Origin: Kribbella antiqua
Lineage (GTDB): Bacteria; Actinomycetota; Actinomycetes; Propionibacteriales; Kribbellaceae
Direction of reading: 5' to 3'
Assembly: GCF_004345665.1 (NCBI RefSeq)
Contig: NZ_SLWR01000010.1
Coordinates: forward strand, 338,804-402,803
DNA: 64,000 bases
Within the stretch, counting starts at the first letter, position 1. Every line of letters starts with the position of its first letter. Shown here one piece after another: positions 1-7,405 of this stretch. The notes beneath the pieces are model-generated. The model saw only the letters and a program-made list of their open reading frames with translations. It ran no database searches and had not been told where the DNA came from. The position numbers and the translations under genes are program-made.

Positions 1-73
1 ACAACACGATCAGAGCTTTCACGCGGCCCCGGGCAGCGTGGCCGATCGCAGGAGTTGCCGAAGTGGTCGTCAT
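1..73 (-). CDS. 5' end of an unidentified gene, cut by the window edge
   Basis: An ATG at 71-73 (minus strand) opens a frame of 24 codons that runs off the window; the readable start is MTTTSATPAIGHAARGRVK followed by hydrophobic residues. It lies just downstream of a MarR-family gene on the same strand, with an inverted repeat between them, so an efflux transporter or other MarR target would be the usual partner. That is inferred only from context: too little protein is visible to name it. No Shine-Dalgarno sequence is evident; a TATGGT-like hexamer about nine bases before the ATG would fit a leaderless transcript. Confidence 0.6.
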   Translation of the reverse strand, partial: MTTTSATPAIGHAARGRVKALIVL

Positions 74-88
74 GAGAACGACCATAAC

Positions 89-112
89 AGATAGTTTGGT
101 AGCGGACTATCT
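89..112. promoter_or_regulatory. Inverted repeat, probable MarR-type operator
   Basis: Perfect 7-bp arms AGATAGT (89-95) and ACTATCT (106-112) are separated by 10 bp in the 48-bp gap between the MarR gene and the downstream minus-strand gene. The position, overlapping the expected promoter of the downstream gene, suggests repression by the adjacent regulator. This is inferred from geometry only. Confidence 0.5.
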
Positions 113-121
113 CTTTGCGGA

Positions 122-604
122 TCAGCTTGCCCGTTGCCGTGCCCGTCGTACGGGCTGAGCCTCGACGGGCGTGGACAGGTGGCCGCCGACGAGCTGCGCG
201 AGGGCGTTGACGAAGGGCTGGCGCTGACCGGCGGCGAGCGCTTCCAGCGCCTCGGCGTGGACGCGGTCGACGATCCGCTGGCCTTCGTGCGCGATCTTGG
301 CGCCGGCCTCGGTGACGGCGATTATGCGGGCCCGGCGATCCGTGGCGGACGGTTTGCGCTCGGCGTACCCGGCCTTCTCGAGCGCGTCGACGGTGACGAC
401 CATGGTGGTCTTGTCCATGTAGGAGAGCTCGGCGATCTGGATCTGGGTCCGCTCGGCCTCGAGCGCGTGCCGCAGGACGCACTGCATCCGCAGCGTCAGG
501 CCAACCTCGGCCAGCGCGGCGGAGAGCTGGGTTTCGAGGACGTGCCCGGCGTGGGTGAGGTAGCCGGTGAGGTCGGGAACCGTGCGCGGTGGAGTCTTCG
601 CCAT
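122..604 (-). CDS. MarR-family transcriptional regulator
   Basis: A 160-residue protein of normal MarR length. The winged helix-turn-helix spans roughly residues 50-105: a recognition region around IAELSYMDKTTMVVTVDALE is followed by the wing motif RKPSATDRRARIIAVT, with the conserved DRR. A helical C-terminal dimerisation part follows, and the last 15 residues are basic. MarR proteins are ligand-responsive dimeric repressors, usually of transporters or redox enzymes. The gene is the first readable of a minus-strand pair; an inverted repeat lies between it and the next gene. A GATAAT hexamer on the minus strand at 625-630 could be its -10. The ligand cannot be told from sequence. Confidence 0.9.
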   Translation of the reverse strand: MAKTPPRTVPDLTGYLTHAGHVLETQLSAALAEVGLTLRMQCVLRHALEAERTQIQIAELSYMDKTTMVVTVDALEKAGYAERKPSATDRRARIIAVTEAGAKIAHEGQRIVDRVHAEALEALAAGQRQPFVNALAQLVGGHLSTPVEAQPVRRARQRAS

Positions 605-725
605 AGGACCAAGGCTACCGCGGGATTATCTCAAGCCAGACGATCTGCTTCCGGACGGATCACCGCCCACCGACAAACCTGAGTCGCGAGAAAGCGACGT
701 GGTGGTTGCGAGAGTACGGCGATGT

Positions 726-917
726 CGCGAACCCGCCAGTGTGCAGGCGCGTGAGGCGGCCACTGTGCTGTTCACGTCGTCCTTCCAGGCGATGCTCTCC
801 ACTGGTGCCCTGCTCGGCGGACTGGTCGTGGACGCGTGGTCGGTGTCGGTGGCGATGGTGTGCGGCGGCGTCTGCGCCCTGCTGACCACCGGCGTGCTGC
901 TGTGGTCCAGGACAGGG
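726..917 (+). pseudogene. Remnant of an MFS transporter gene (C-terminal fragment)
   Basis: One plus-strand frame contains about 60 codons that read like the last two membrane helices of an actinobacterial major-facilitator transporter: REAATVLFTSSFQAMLSTGA, then LLGGLVVD and a final hydrophobic helix. No start codon, upstream transporter body or stop at the expected place is present; the frame runs on into the cobG start region. The homologous part begins abruptly near 726. I read it as the decayed 3' end of an MFS gene whose front part was deleted. The alternative, a real small membrane protein, is less likely because no ribosome binding site or start fits. Confidence 0.6.
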
Positions 918-933
918 GACGTAGCATCGCGGG

Positions 934-2115
934 ATGACCAGGATGGTGAAGGACCGGTGCCCTGGGGTTCTGACGGTCCACGAGGCGGCTGATGGCGGGC
1001 TGGCTCGGGTGCGCGTGGTCGGCGGGCTGCTGAGCGGTCAGCAGCTCGAGGTACTGCGAGTGGCCGCCGGCGAGCTGGGGGACGGGAAGCTGGAGCTGAC
1101 CTCACGGGGAAACGTGCAGGTCAGAGGGCTGAAGGCGGACGGACCGCGGGAGCTGTCGGAGCGGTTGTACGACGCCGGACTGCTGCCGTCCATCACCCAC
1201 GAGCGGGTCCGGAACATCCTCGCCTCTCCCCTGTCCGGACTCGACGAGCAGAGCCGGTACGACGTTCTGCCCGTGGCGGCTGAGCTGGATCGGGAGCTGT
1301 GCGCGCGGCCCGGGCTGGCTGAGCTGCCTGGTCGGTTCCTGTTCGCACTGGACGACGGGCGCGGCGATCTGGCCGGAGTCCAGGCCGATGTCGCCGTACG
1401 CGCGCTGGACGGGCGTGAGGCCGTCCTGTACGTCGGAGGGCGCGAGGCGCGCGTGAGCTGGGCCGACGCGGCCCAGTTGATGGTTTCGGCCGCGGAGGTG
1501 TTTCTAGCCGAGCGAGAGCAGGCGTGGCGGGTGGCTGAGCTGGACGACGGAGGTGACAGGATCCTCGGCCGGCTCGGGCTCGAGACCTGGAGCGCCGGAG
1601 AGGCTGACCGCGGGGCGGTGGACGCCGGAGAGGCGGGTCGCGGGGCAGTCGCCGGCGGCGAGGCCGGGCCGAGCGGGGTCCCCACAGGACCGCACCTGCA
1701 GGTTGACGGCAGGACAGCGCTGGTAGTGACGGTGCCGCTCGGGAGTCTTGGCGCCGAGCAGGCTGAAGTGCTCCAGCACGTCAGCAGCGGGGAGATCAGG
1801 CTCACGCCGTGGCGGTCCGTCGTACTGCCTGGGCTGGAGAACGACCTCACTGAGCGGCTGGAGGAGGTTGGGTTGGTCACAAAGGCCGATTCGCCGTGGA
1901 ACGGTGTGACAGCGTGTGCGGGGCAGCCCGGTTGCGCGAAGGCGCTTGCCGACGTACGCGCGGATGCACGCCGGGTCACGCCACGGCTTCCCCGGCACCA
2001 AAGGCCAATGCATTGGTCGGGTTGTGAACGGCGATGCGGCAAGCCGGCCGGCGAGTTCGTCGATGTGCTTGCTCTGGGCAACGGATATGTGATCGACGGT
2101 GAGGGACTGCAGTGA
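934..2115 (+). CDS. cobG: Precorrin-3B synthase (CobG)
   Basis: CobG converts precorrin-3A to precorrin-3B in the aerobic cobalamin pathway; it is a ferredoxin-sulfite/nitrite-reductase-like protein with a 4Fe-4S cluster. The 393-residue product has two half-repeats of that fold: residues about 1-215 (including ELTSRGNVQVRG) and 255-393 (including GEIRLTPWRSVVLPG). Cluster cysteines are visible at 328 and 334 (CAGQPGC) and at 364 and 368 (CERRC). Between the halves, residues about 218-245 form a short Gly/Ala/Glu repeat absent from compact homologues. The start may be ATG 934 or ATG 943. The stop overlaps the cobH GTG by 4 bp, so the genes are translationally coupled. I found no cobalamin riboswitch upstream. 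Confidence 0.88.
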   Translation: MTRMVKDRCPGVLTVHEAADGGLARVRVVGGLLSGQQLEVLRVAAGELGDGKLELTSRGNVQVRGLKADGPRELSERLYDAGLLPSITHERVRNILASPLSGLDEQSRYDVLPVAAELDRELCARPGLAELPGRFLFALDDGRGDLAGVQADVAVRALDGREAVLYVGGREARVSWADAAQLMVSAAEVFLAEREQAWRVAELDDGGDRILGRLGLETWSAGEADRGAVDAGEAGRGAVAGGEAGPSGVPTGPHLQVDGRTALVVTVPLGSLGAEQAEVLQHVSSGEIRLTPWRSVVLPGLENDLTERLEEVGLVTKADSPWNGVTACAGQPGCAKALADVRADARRVTPRLPRHQRPMHWSGCERRCGKPAGEFVDVLALGNGYVIDGEGLQ

Positions 2116-2741
2116 GCTACGAGTACGTCAAGGATGGCGCGGAGATCTACCGGCGGTCGTTCGCTACGATCCGCGCCGAGGCAGCGCTCGACGATCTCCC
2201 GGCCGACCTCGCGCAGGTCGCCGTACGGATGATCCACGCCTGCGGGATGACGGATCTGGTCAAGGACCTCGAAGCATCCGAGAACGTCGTCAAGAACGCC
2301 AGAGCCGCCTTGCACAACGGCGCGCCGATCCTGTGCGACGCGCAGATGGTTGCCGCCGGCATCACCCGGCGCCGGCTGCCGGCAAACAACGAAGTGGTCT
2401 GCACACTGCACGATCCAAGGGTTCCTGAGCTGGCAAGACACCACGAAACCACCCGAAGCGCCGCAGCCGTCGACCTGTGGACGGACAAACTCGAAGGCTC
2501 GGTCGTTGCTATCGGCAACGCCCCGACCACGCTCTTCCGGCTGCTCGAAGTGATCGCGAACGGCGCCCCGAGGCCAGCCGCGGTCCTCGGGATCCCGGTC
2601 GGCTTCATCGGTGCCGCCGAGTCCAAGGACGCACTGGCCGCAAACGACCTCGGCCTGGAATACCTGGTTGTCAAAGGCCGCCGGGGCGGCAGCGCGATCA
2701 CCGCAGCCGCCATCAACGCAATCGCAAGCGAGGCGGAGTGA
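2112..2741 (+). CDS. cobH: Precorrin-8X methylmutase (CobH)
   Basis: CobH moves the C-11 methyl group to C-12, turning precorrin-8X into hydrogenobyrinate. The 209-residue length is normal. The conserved block VRMIHACGMTDLV contains His42, the expected catalytic histidine, and the glycine-rich VLGIPVGFIGAAESK motif near residue 160 is typical of the family. Translation starts at GTG 2112, overlapping the cobG TGA (GTGA), and ends just before cobIJ, so the three genes form one transcript. The gene order G-H-IJ matches other actinobacterial cobalamin loci. Confidence 0.93.
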   Translation: MSYEYVKDGAEIYRRSFATIRAEAALDDLPADLAQVAVRMIHACGMTDLVKDLEASENVVKNARAALHNGAPILCDAQMVAAGITRRRLPANNEVVCTLHDPRVPELARHHETTRSAAAVDLWTDKLEGSVVAIGNAPTTLFRLLEVIANGAPRPAAVLGIPVGFIGAAESKDALAANDLGLEYLVVKGRRGGSAITAAAINAIASEAE

Positions 2742-2743
2742 CT

Positions 2744-4279
2744 ATGAGTGGGGTGACCGGACGACTGTGGGGCGTAGGGCTAGGCCCCGGCGACCCCGAA
2801 CTGGTAACGGTGAAGGCTGCCCGGCTGATCGGCGCCGCGGACGTGATCGCGTTCCACAGCGCGCGCCACGGCCGCAGCATCGCACGCTCGGTCGCGGCGC
2901 CGTACCTCACCGAAGGACAGCTCGAGGAGCACTTGGTCTACCCGCTGACCACTGAGACGACAGACCACCCCGGCGGGTACCAGGGCGCGATGGACGACTT
3001 CTACGCCGACTGTGCCGCCCGCCTGGCTGCGCACCTCGACGCCGGCCGGAATGTCGTCGTACTGGCTGAAGGGGATCCGTTGTTCTACGGGTCCTACATG
3101 CACATGCACAAGCGGCTGGCCGGCCGGTACCCGTGCGAGGTGGTCCCCGGCGTCACGTCCGTGAGCGCGGCGGCCGCCGTACTGGGGAGACCGTTGTGTG
3201 AGCGGGACGAGATCCTCACCGTCCTGCCCGGCACGCTGCCGCCTGACGTGTTGGCGGATCGGCTGCGGAACACCGACGCGGCAGCAGTGATGAAGCTCGG
3301 CCGGACCTTCGCAGGAGTCCGCGAGGCCTTCGAACTCGCCGGGCGGGCGGATGAGGCCTGGTACGTCGAACGCGCCACGACCGAGCAGCAGCGGACCGCT
3401 CCCCTGGCTGAGGTCGACCCCGACCAGGTCCCGTACTTCTCACTGGCCCTGCTCCCCAGCCCGATCAACAACGCCTTCAGCGCGCCGGGGCCCAAGACCG
3501 AGACAGACGGCTCAGTGACAGTCGTAGGACTTGGACCGGCCGGACCGGAGTGGATGACTCCCGAGGTACGCGCCGCGATCGCGACTGCCGACGACCTGAT
3601 CGGCTACGGCCCGTACGTCGACCGGCTTCCGGACCGGGCTCGTCAGCGCAAGCACGGGTCGGACAACCGCGTCGAGTCGGAGCGCGCCGCGTTCGCGCTC
3701 GATCTGGCTCGCAAGGGCTCACAGGTGGTTGTGGTCTCGTCCGGTGATCCAGGCGTGTTCGCTATGGCCAGCGCGGTGACGGAGGTCGCGTCGGAGCCGG
3801 AGTACGCCGACATCGCCGTACGGGTGCTGCCCGGCATGACTGCTGCCCAGGCCGTCGCGAGCCGGGTGGGAGCGCCGCTGGGGCATGACTACTGCGTGCT
3901 GTCCCTGTCGGACCGGTTGAAGCCGTGGGAGGTCATCGCCGAGCGCCTGACCGCTGCCGCACAGGCGGACCTGGCGATCGCCATCTACAACCCCGCGTCG
4001 AAGTCCCGCACCTGGCAGGTCGCAGCCACCCGCGATCTGCTGCTGGAACACCGTTCGCCCGAGACTCCGGTCGTCATCGGGCGCGATGTGGGCGGCGCGG
4101 CGGAGTCGATCACAGTGACAACACTGAGCGAAATCGACCCGGCACAGGTTGACATGCGCTGCCTCCTCCTGATCGGCTCATCGCAGACCCGCACCATGCC
4201 CCGCCCGGCCGGCCCCCTGGTCTTCACTCCCCGCCGGTATCCGGCAACGGGGAGTGAACCCGCGCCAGAGGCCGGTTAA
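2744..4279 (+). CDS. cobIJ: Fused precorrin-2 C20-methyltransferase / precorrin-3B C17-methyltransferase (CobIJ)
   Basis: A 511-residue fusion of two SAM-dependent tetrapyrrole methylases. The CobI half (residues about 1-245) begins with LWGVGLGPGDPELVTVKAA and has AEGDPLFYGS; the CobJ half (from about 254) begins with VVGLGPAGPEWMTPEV and has SSGDPGVFAMAS. The same fusion is known from mycobacteria. CobI makes precorrin-3A, CobG oxidises it and CobJ contracts the ring, so the operon holds three consecutive steps plus CobH. I chose ATG 2744 because AGGCGGAG lies about five bases upstream; GTG 2738 would sit on that ribosome binding site. A long reading frame extends upstream inside cobH, but that part is a shadow. 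Confidence 0.93.
   Translation: MSGVTGRLWGVGLGPGDPELVTVKAARLIGAADVIAFHSARHGRSIARSVAAPYLTEGQLEEHLVYPLTTETTDHPGGYQGAMDDFYADCAARLAAHLDAGRNVVVLAEGDPLFYGSYMHMHKRLAGRYPCEVVPGVTSVSAAAAVLGRPLCERDEILTVLPGTLPPDVLADRLRNTDAAAVMKLGRTFAGVREAFELAGRADEAWYVERATTEQQRTAPLAEVDPDQVPYFSLALLPSPINNAFSAPGPKTETDGSVTVVGLGPAGPEWMTPEVRAAIATADDLIGYGPYVDRLPDRARQRKHGSDNRVESERAAFALDLARKGSQVVVVSSGDPGVFAMASAVTEVASEPEYADIAVRVLPGMTAAQAVASRVGAPLGHDYCVLSLSDRLKPWEVIAERLTAAAQADLAIAIYNPASKSRTWQVAATRDLLLEHRSPETPVVIGRDVGGAAESITVTTLSEIDPAQVDMRCLLLIGSSQTRTMPRPAGPLVFTPRRYPATGSEPAPEAG
4225..4256 (+). terminator. Hairpin at the cobIJ 3' end
   Basis: Perfect 9-bp arms CACTCCCCG (4225-4233) and CGGGGAGTG (4248-4256) enclose a loop that itself contains CCGG/CCGG. 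It overlaps the last codons of cobIJ and lacks a T-run, so termination is only a possibility. Confidence 0.4.
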
Positions 4280-4294
4280 ATCCACCGCCCGGTT

Positions 4295-4320
4295 GTGTCA
4301 GACCGCGTCCGGGCGGGTAG
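4295..4320 (+). promoter_or_regulatory. Sigma-B-like promoter of the first paralogous membrane protein
   Basis: GTGT at 4295-4298, 16 bp, then GGGTAG at 4315-4320. This is close to the actinobacterial stress sigma (SigB group) consensus GNNT-N14-16-GGGTAC/T, with one mismatch in the -10. A matching element precedes the second paralogue, which strengthens the call. Confidence 0.45.
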
Positions 4321-4358
4321 GGATCGGCGCGAGGCTGACCAGTGAGGAGAACGTGGAC

Positions 4359-5060
4359 ATGGTCCAGCAGTACGGCGACACCGCCACCATGACGGAGCCT
4401 GACAACGACGCGACTACCACCGCGCGCTACGAGGAGGCGCGGGCGGCGGCGCACCGGGCGATGAGCAACGTCACGATCATCCCGGACCAGCCGCTGACTC
4501 CCACAGGCGCGATGGAGCCTGTCGAGGACCCGGAGCTGCTGGCCTACCGAGGGTTCAAGTTCGGTGCAGCCTTCTTCGGCTGGCTGATCGCCATCGCCAT
4601 GTCAGTGGTGCTCAGCATCGCCGTCGCCGCGGCTGCACTCGGTACGGCGGAGATCCTCGACTACACGCGCGCCGACGCGGAGGCACAGCCCGGCGCCACG
4701 GCTATCACTGCGGCCGCTGTCTCTGTCGTGGTGGCGACCCTGGCCTTCTACTCCGGTGGGTACGTCGCCGGCCGGCTCGCCCGCTTCGACGGCGGGCGGC
4801 AGGGCTTCGGCGTGTGGATGTTCGCGTTTCTCTTCGCCGTACTCGCGGCCGGCACCGGAGCGCTGCTGAACAATCAGTACGACCTGCTCGCCGACGTGAA
4901 CCGCCCCGACGTGTCGCTGACCACTGACACGCTGACCACGGGTGGCATCGTCGCCACCGCAGCGCTGCTGCTCCTGACGCTGCTGTTCGCGATCGTCGGC
5001 GGCAAGGCCGGCCGGCGCTACCACGACAAGATCGACCGGCTGCTCGAGCAGCAGTTCTAG
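4359..5060 (+). CDS. Membrane protein of unknown function, first of a tandem paralogous pair
   Basis: A 233-residue protein with a hydrophilic N-terminal 70 residues and four predicted membrane helices (about residues 70-100, 115-140, 148-170 and 195-220). Shared signatures with the next gene are YRGFK.GAAFFGWL before helix 1, GGYVAGRLARFDGGRQGFGV between helices 2 and 3, LTTGG, and GGK.G..YH at the C-terminus. I do not recognise a named family. The start at ATG 4359 is supported by GAGGAGA eight bases upstream; the corresponding ATG and spacing are conserved in the paralogue. The alternative GTG 4353 is too close to the ribosome binding site. The preceding sigma-B-like promoter suggests a stress-induced envelope protein, which is inference. 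Confidence 0.82.
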   Translation: MVQQYGDTATMTEPDNDATTTARYEEARAAAHRAMSNVTIIPDQPLTPTGAMEPVEDPELLAYRGFKFGAAFFGWLIAIAMSVVLSIAVAAAALGTAEILDYTRADAEAQPGATAITAAAVSVVVATLAFYSGGYVAGRLARFDGGRQGFGVWMFAFLFAVLAAGTGALLNNQYDLLADVNRPDVSLTTDTLTTGGIVATAALLLLTLLFAIVGGKAGRRYHDKIDRLLEQQF

Positions 5061-5099
5061 CCGTCAGTCACCACCTCGCCACGCACAGCCAGCGTCCGC

Positions 5100-5124
5100 G
5101 CTTAACCGGCGTCCCGACGGGTAC
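5100..5124 (+). promoter_or_regulatory. Sigma-B-like promoter of the second paralogue
   Basis: GCTT at 5100-5103, 15 bp, then GGGTAC at 5119-5124, an exact match to the SigB-group consensus GNNT-N14-16-GGGTAC. The surrounding bases (GCGTCC.G.CGGGTA and GAGGAGA before the start) resemble those ahead of the first paralogue, so promoter and leader were duplicated with the gene. Confidence 0.5.
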
Positions 5125-5166
5125 CGGTGGGTCGACACGGGGCTGTCTCGCGAGGAGAGAACTGAC

Positions 5167-5820
5167 ATGGCCCAGCGGTATCGGGACGACACTGACCCGC
5201 AGCTCAGCAACTACGACGACACCGACAATACCCCGGTGCACGACCCGGAGGCTGACCGCGCTCCCCTGCACCGGGCGGACGTCCGGATCTCGACCGACAA
5301 CGAGGTCGATCCGGTCTACCGGGGCTTCAAGGGCGGCGCCGCGTTCTTCGGCTGGCTGGTCGCGGTCGGGCTGATCGCGCTGCTGTCCGGAATCGTCGGC
5401 GCGGTCGCGGCAGCGGTCGACTACGCGATCACCATCGACTGGAACGCGGCAGAGGCTGACGCAGGCACGATCGGCATCGTGTCCGGCGCGGTGGCGCTGC
5501 TGATCCTGGCGATCGCCTACTACAACGGCGGATACGTCGCCGGCCGGCTCGCCCGCTTCGACGGCGGACGGCAGGGCTTCGGCGTCTGGCTGATCGGCGT
5601 GGTGGTCACGGCCGTGGTGGCCGCGATCGCCGGTCTGGCCGGCTCGCAGTACGACGTACTGGACCGGGTGGACCTGCCTTCGGTGCCGATCGCGGACGAC
5701 ACGCTCACGACCGGTGGCCTGATCGCGGTCGTCGCGGCCGTGGTGGTCACGCTGTTCGCGGCTGTGATCGGCGGCAAGTCCGGTCAGCACTACCACCGGC
5801 GCATCGACACGAGCGCCTGA
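5167..5820 (+). CDS. Membrane protein of unknown function, second of the tandem paralogous pair
   Basis: A 217-residue paralogue of the gene at 4359-5060. It keeps YRGFKGGAAFFGWL, GGYVAGRLARFDGGRQGFGV, DDTLTTGG and GGKSGQHYH at equivalent places and has the same four-helix layout; the first 50 residues (acidic, hydrophilic) are the most divergent part. ATG 5167 has GAGGAGAGA upstream at good spacing. The intergenic distance of 106 bp carries its own promoter, so the pair is a tandem duplication of whole transcription units rather than of coding sequence alone. Function is unknown. The GRLARFDGGRQG loop is nearly invariant between the copies and is the likeliest functional site. Confidence 0.82.
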   Translation: MAQRYRDDTDPQLSNYDDTDNTPVHDPEADRAPLHRADVRISTDNEVDPVYRGFKGGAAFFGWLVAVGLIALLSGIVGAVAAAVDYAITIDWNAAEADAGTIGIVSGAVALLILAIAYYNGGYVAGRLARFDGGRQGFGVWLIGVVVTAVVAAIAGLAGSQYDVLDRVDLPSVPIADDTLTTGGLIAVVAAVVVTLFAAVIGGKSGQHYHRRIDTSA

Positions 5821-5845
5821 CGCCCTGCGCAGTACACAGGCGTGG

Positions 5846-5880
5846 CCCGGACGGCGGAAGACCCCTATCCGCCGTCCGGG
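5846..5880 (+). terminator. Strong hairpin terminator after the paralogous pair
   Basis: Perfect 12-bp arms CCCGGACGGCGG (5846-5857) and CCGCCGTCCGGG (5869-5880) enclose an 11-base loop and are followed by a modestly T-containing stretch. It lies 25 bp after the stop codon and before the SDR gene. Confidence 0.7.
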
Positions 5881-5922
5881 TCATCGTTGTCCTGACCTGG
5901 AAACTTGGGCAGGATGCCGGAC

Positions 5923-6627
5923 ATGTCACCGCGCACCGCACTCGTCGTCGGAGGGACCAGTGGTATCGGCGCGGCCACCGCGCTGCGGCTGTTCATCGAC
6001 GGTACGACGGTGATCGCGGCCGGGCTCGACCTCGCCGCCACCTCTCCTGAGCTCCGGCGGGCCGCCGAGCTGCACGAACTCGACCTCCGCGCGGAAGGAG
6101 CTCTCGAGGACCTGATCGCCTCGCTCGACCGGCTCGACGTACTGGTCAACGCGGCCGGCATCATCAGGCGCGGGGACGAGCACCGGCCCGAGGTGTTCCG
6201 GGAGGTCGTCGAGATCAACCTCACCGGCGCGATGCGAGCGGCCGAGGCGGCGCACGACCTGCTCGCCGCCAGCCGCGGTTGCATCGTCAACGTGGCCTCG
6301 ATGCTGAGCTACTTCGGCGGCCCGCTGGTCCCGGCGTACAGCGCCAGCAAGGGCGGCATCGTCCAGCTGACCAAGTCGCTCGCGGTCGCGTGGGCGCCCG
6401 AGGGCATCCGGGTGAACGCGGTCGCGCCCGGCTGGATCGCCACCGAGCTCACCTCCGCGCTGCAAGCCGATCCGGTCGCCGCCGACCGGATCATCTCCCG
6501 TACGCCGATGGCCCGCTGGGGTACGCCGGAGGAGGTCGCCGGGGCGATCGCGTTCCTCGCCGGGCCCGACGCGGGTTTCGTCACCGGCGCCGTCCTGCCC
6601 GTGGACGGCGGCTATCAAAGTATGTGA
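5923..6627 (+). CDS. SDR-family NAD(P)-dependent oxidoreductase
   Basis: A classical short-chain dehydrogenase of about 234 residues. The nucleotide-binding motif is GGTSGIGAA near the N-terminus, the NAAG motif is in VLVNAAGIIRR, the catalytic Ser lies in VASMLS and the YxxxK pair in YSASKGG; the C-terminal VAPGWIATEL and PVDGGYQ blocks are typical. I favour ATG 5923 (AGGA eight bases upstream); ATG 5914 is possible. The gene is followed after 12 bp by a cupin gene on the same strand and the two are probably co-transcribed. Substrate cannot be assigned; coupling to a dihydroxyacetophenone-dioxygenase-type cupin hints at a small hydroxylated or aromatic compound. Confidence 0.88.
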   Translation: MSPRTALVVGGTSGIGAATALRLFIDGTTVIAAGLDLAATSPELRRAAELHELDLRAEGALEDLIASLDRLDVLVNAAGIIRRGDEHRPEVFREVVEINLTGAMRAAEAAHDLLAASRGCIVNVASMLSYFGGPLVPAYSASKGGIVQLTKSLAVAWAPEGIRVNAVAPGWIATELTSALQADPVAADRIISRTPMARWGTPEEVAGAIAFLAGPDAGFVTGAVLPVDGGYQSM

Positions 6628-6639
6628 AGGAGCTGTCGC

Positions 6640-7122
6640 ATGATCCCGGTATCAGCTGGTGTTCCCGCGGAGATCGCCGTACCGGCGGTGCCTGATGACG
6701 ATAGGTTGTGGGTTCAGCAGGCGCCGGACGTGTGGTTCCGGCCGCTGATGCTGAACACGATCACCGGGCAGTGGTGCAACCTGCTGAAGGTGACCAGGTC
6801 CGGGATCGTCTCGCGGCACCGGCACCCGAGCGCGGTGTTCGGCTACGTGATCAAGGGCAAGTGGCAGTACGACGAACACGACTGGGTCGCGGAGACCGGG
6901 TCGTTCGTGTACGAGCCGCCGGGTGAGATCCACACCCTGCGGGTGCCGGAGGACTGCACCGAGATGATCACGTTCTTCAACATCTCCGGCGCGATGATCT
7001 ACGTCGACGACGACGGCAACCAGACCGGCTACGAGGACACCTTCACCAAGATCCAGCTCTGCCGGGACCACTACGGCTCGAACGGTCTCGGCGCGGACTA
7101 CGTGGACCAGTTCATCCGCTAG
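6640..7122 (+). CDS. Cupin-fold protein, 2,4'-dihydroxyacetophenone dioxygenase-like
   Basis: A 160-residue single-domain cupin resembling the family of 2,4'-dihydroxyacetophenone dioxygenase and ChrR-like cupins. Likely metal ligands are the two His in RHRHPSAVFGYVIKGKW and the Glu and His in YEPPGEIHTL. AAGGAG seven bases before ATG 6640 supports the start. It is the second gene of a two-gene unit with the SDR. Family members are non-haem iron enzymes that cleave C-C bonds, but close homologues differ in activity, so only the fold and metal site are secure. Its TAG stop overlaps the stop of the LysR remnant on the other strand. Confidence 0.82.
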   Translation: MIPVSAGVPAEIAVPAVPDDDRLWVQQAPDVWFRPLMLNTITGQWCNLLKVTRSGIVSRHRHPSAVFGYVIKGKWQYDEHDWVAETGSFVYEPPGEIHTLRVPEDCTEMITFFNISGAMIYVDDDGNQTGYEDTFTKIQLCRDHYGSNGLGADYVDQFIR

Positions 7123-7331
7123 TTGGACGGCGGTTCCACGGCGAGTACGGCGTCGATCACGGAGCTCAGGGTGGGTGATCGCGGGCGGTCGCGGGGCAAG
7201 AAGATCGCGACTTGTCGTTCGGCCCCGGCGCCGCGGATGGGGACGAGGCGGACACCAGTCAGGTTCGCGGTGGTGACCGCGAGCGCGTTGGTGACACCGG
7301 TGCCGAGGCACGATCCAATCCATCCGGTAGC
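7119..7331 (-). pseudogene. Remnant of a LysR-family regulator (C-terminal fragment)
   Basis: Translating the minus strand back from the stop at 7119-7121 gives about 65 codons including LGTGVTNALAV, GVRLVPIRGAGAERQVAIF and a final helix SPTLSSVIDAVLAV. This is the usual end of a LysR effector-binding domain: a late glycine loop, a strand-rich 'VRLVPI' element and a terminal helix. No upstream part of the domain and no DNA-binding half is present; sequence before about 7331 is unrelated. I interpret it as a truncated pseudogene whose front was replaced when the FAD-monooxygenase gene region arrived. Confidence 0.6.
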
Positions 7332-7405
7332 CGTACGCCGCGGTGAGATCCATTCAACACACGCCGGCCGGGAAGAGAGCGGCGGCGGGAAATGTTGAGA
7401 CCGGT

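Noticed and set aside
934..1100. Possible cobalamin riboswitch ahead of cobG
   Set aside because: No B12-box-like sequence or suitable leader; the upstream region is the MFS remnant.
1038..2444. Long minus-strand open frame across cobG and cobH
   Set aside because: It opposes clear CobG/CobH motifs on the plus strand; open only because of high GC3.
2477..2743. Upstream extension of cobIJ inside cobH
   Set aside because: Reads as Arg-rich shadow; cobIJ has its own ribosome binding site and ATG at 2744.
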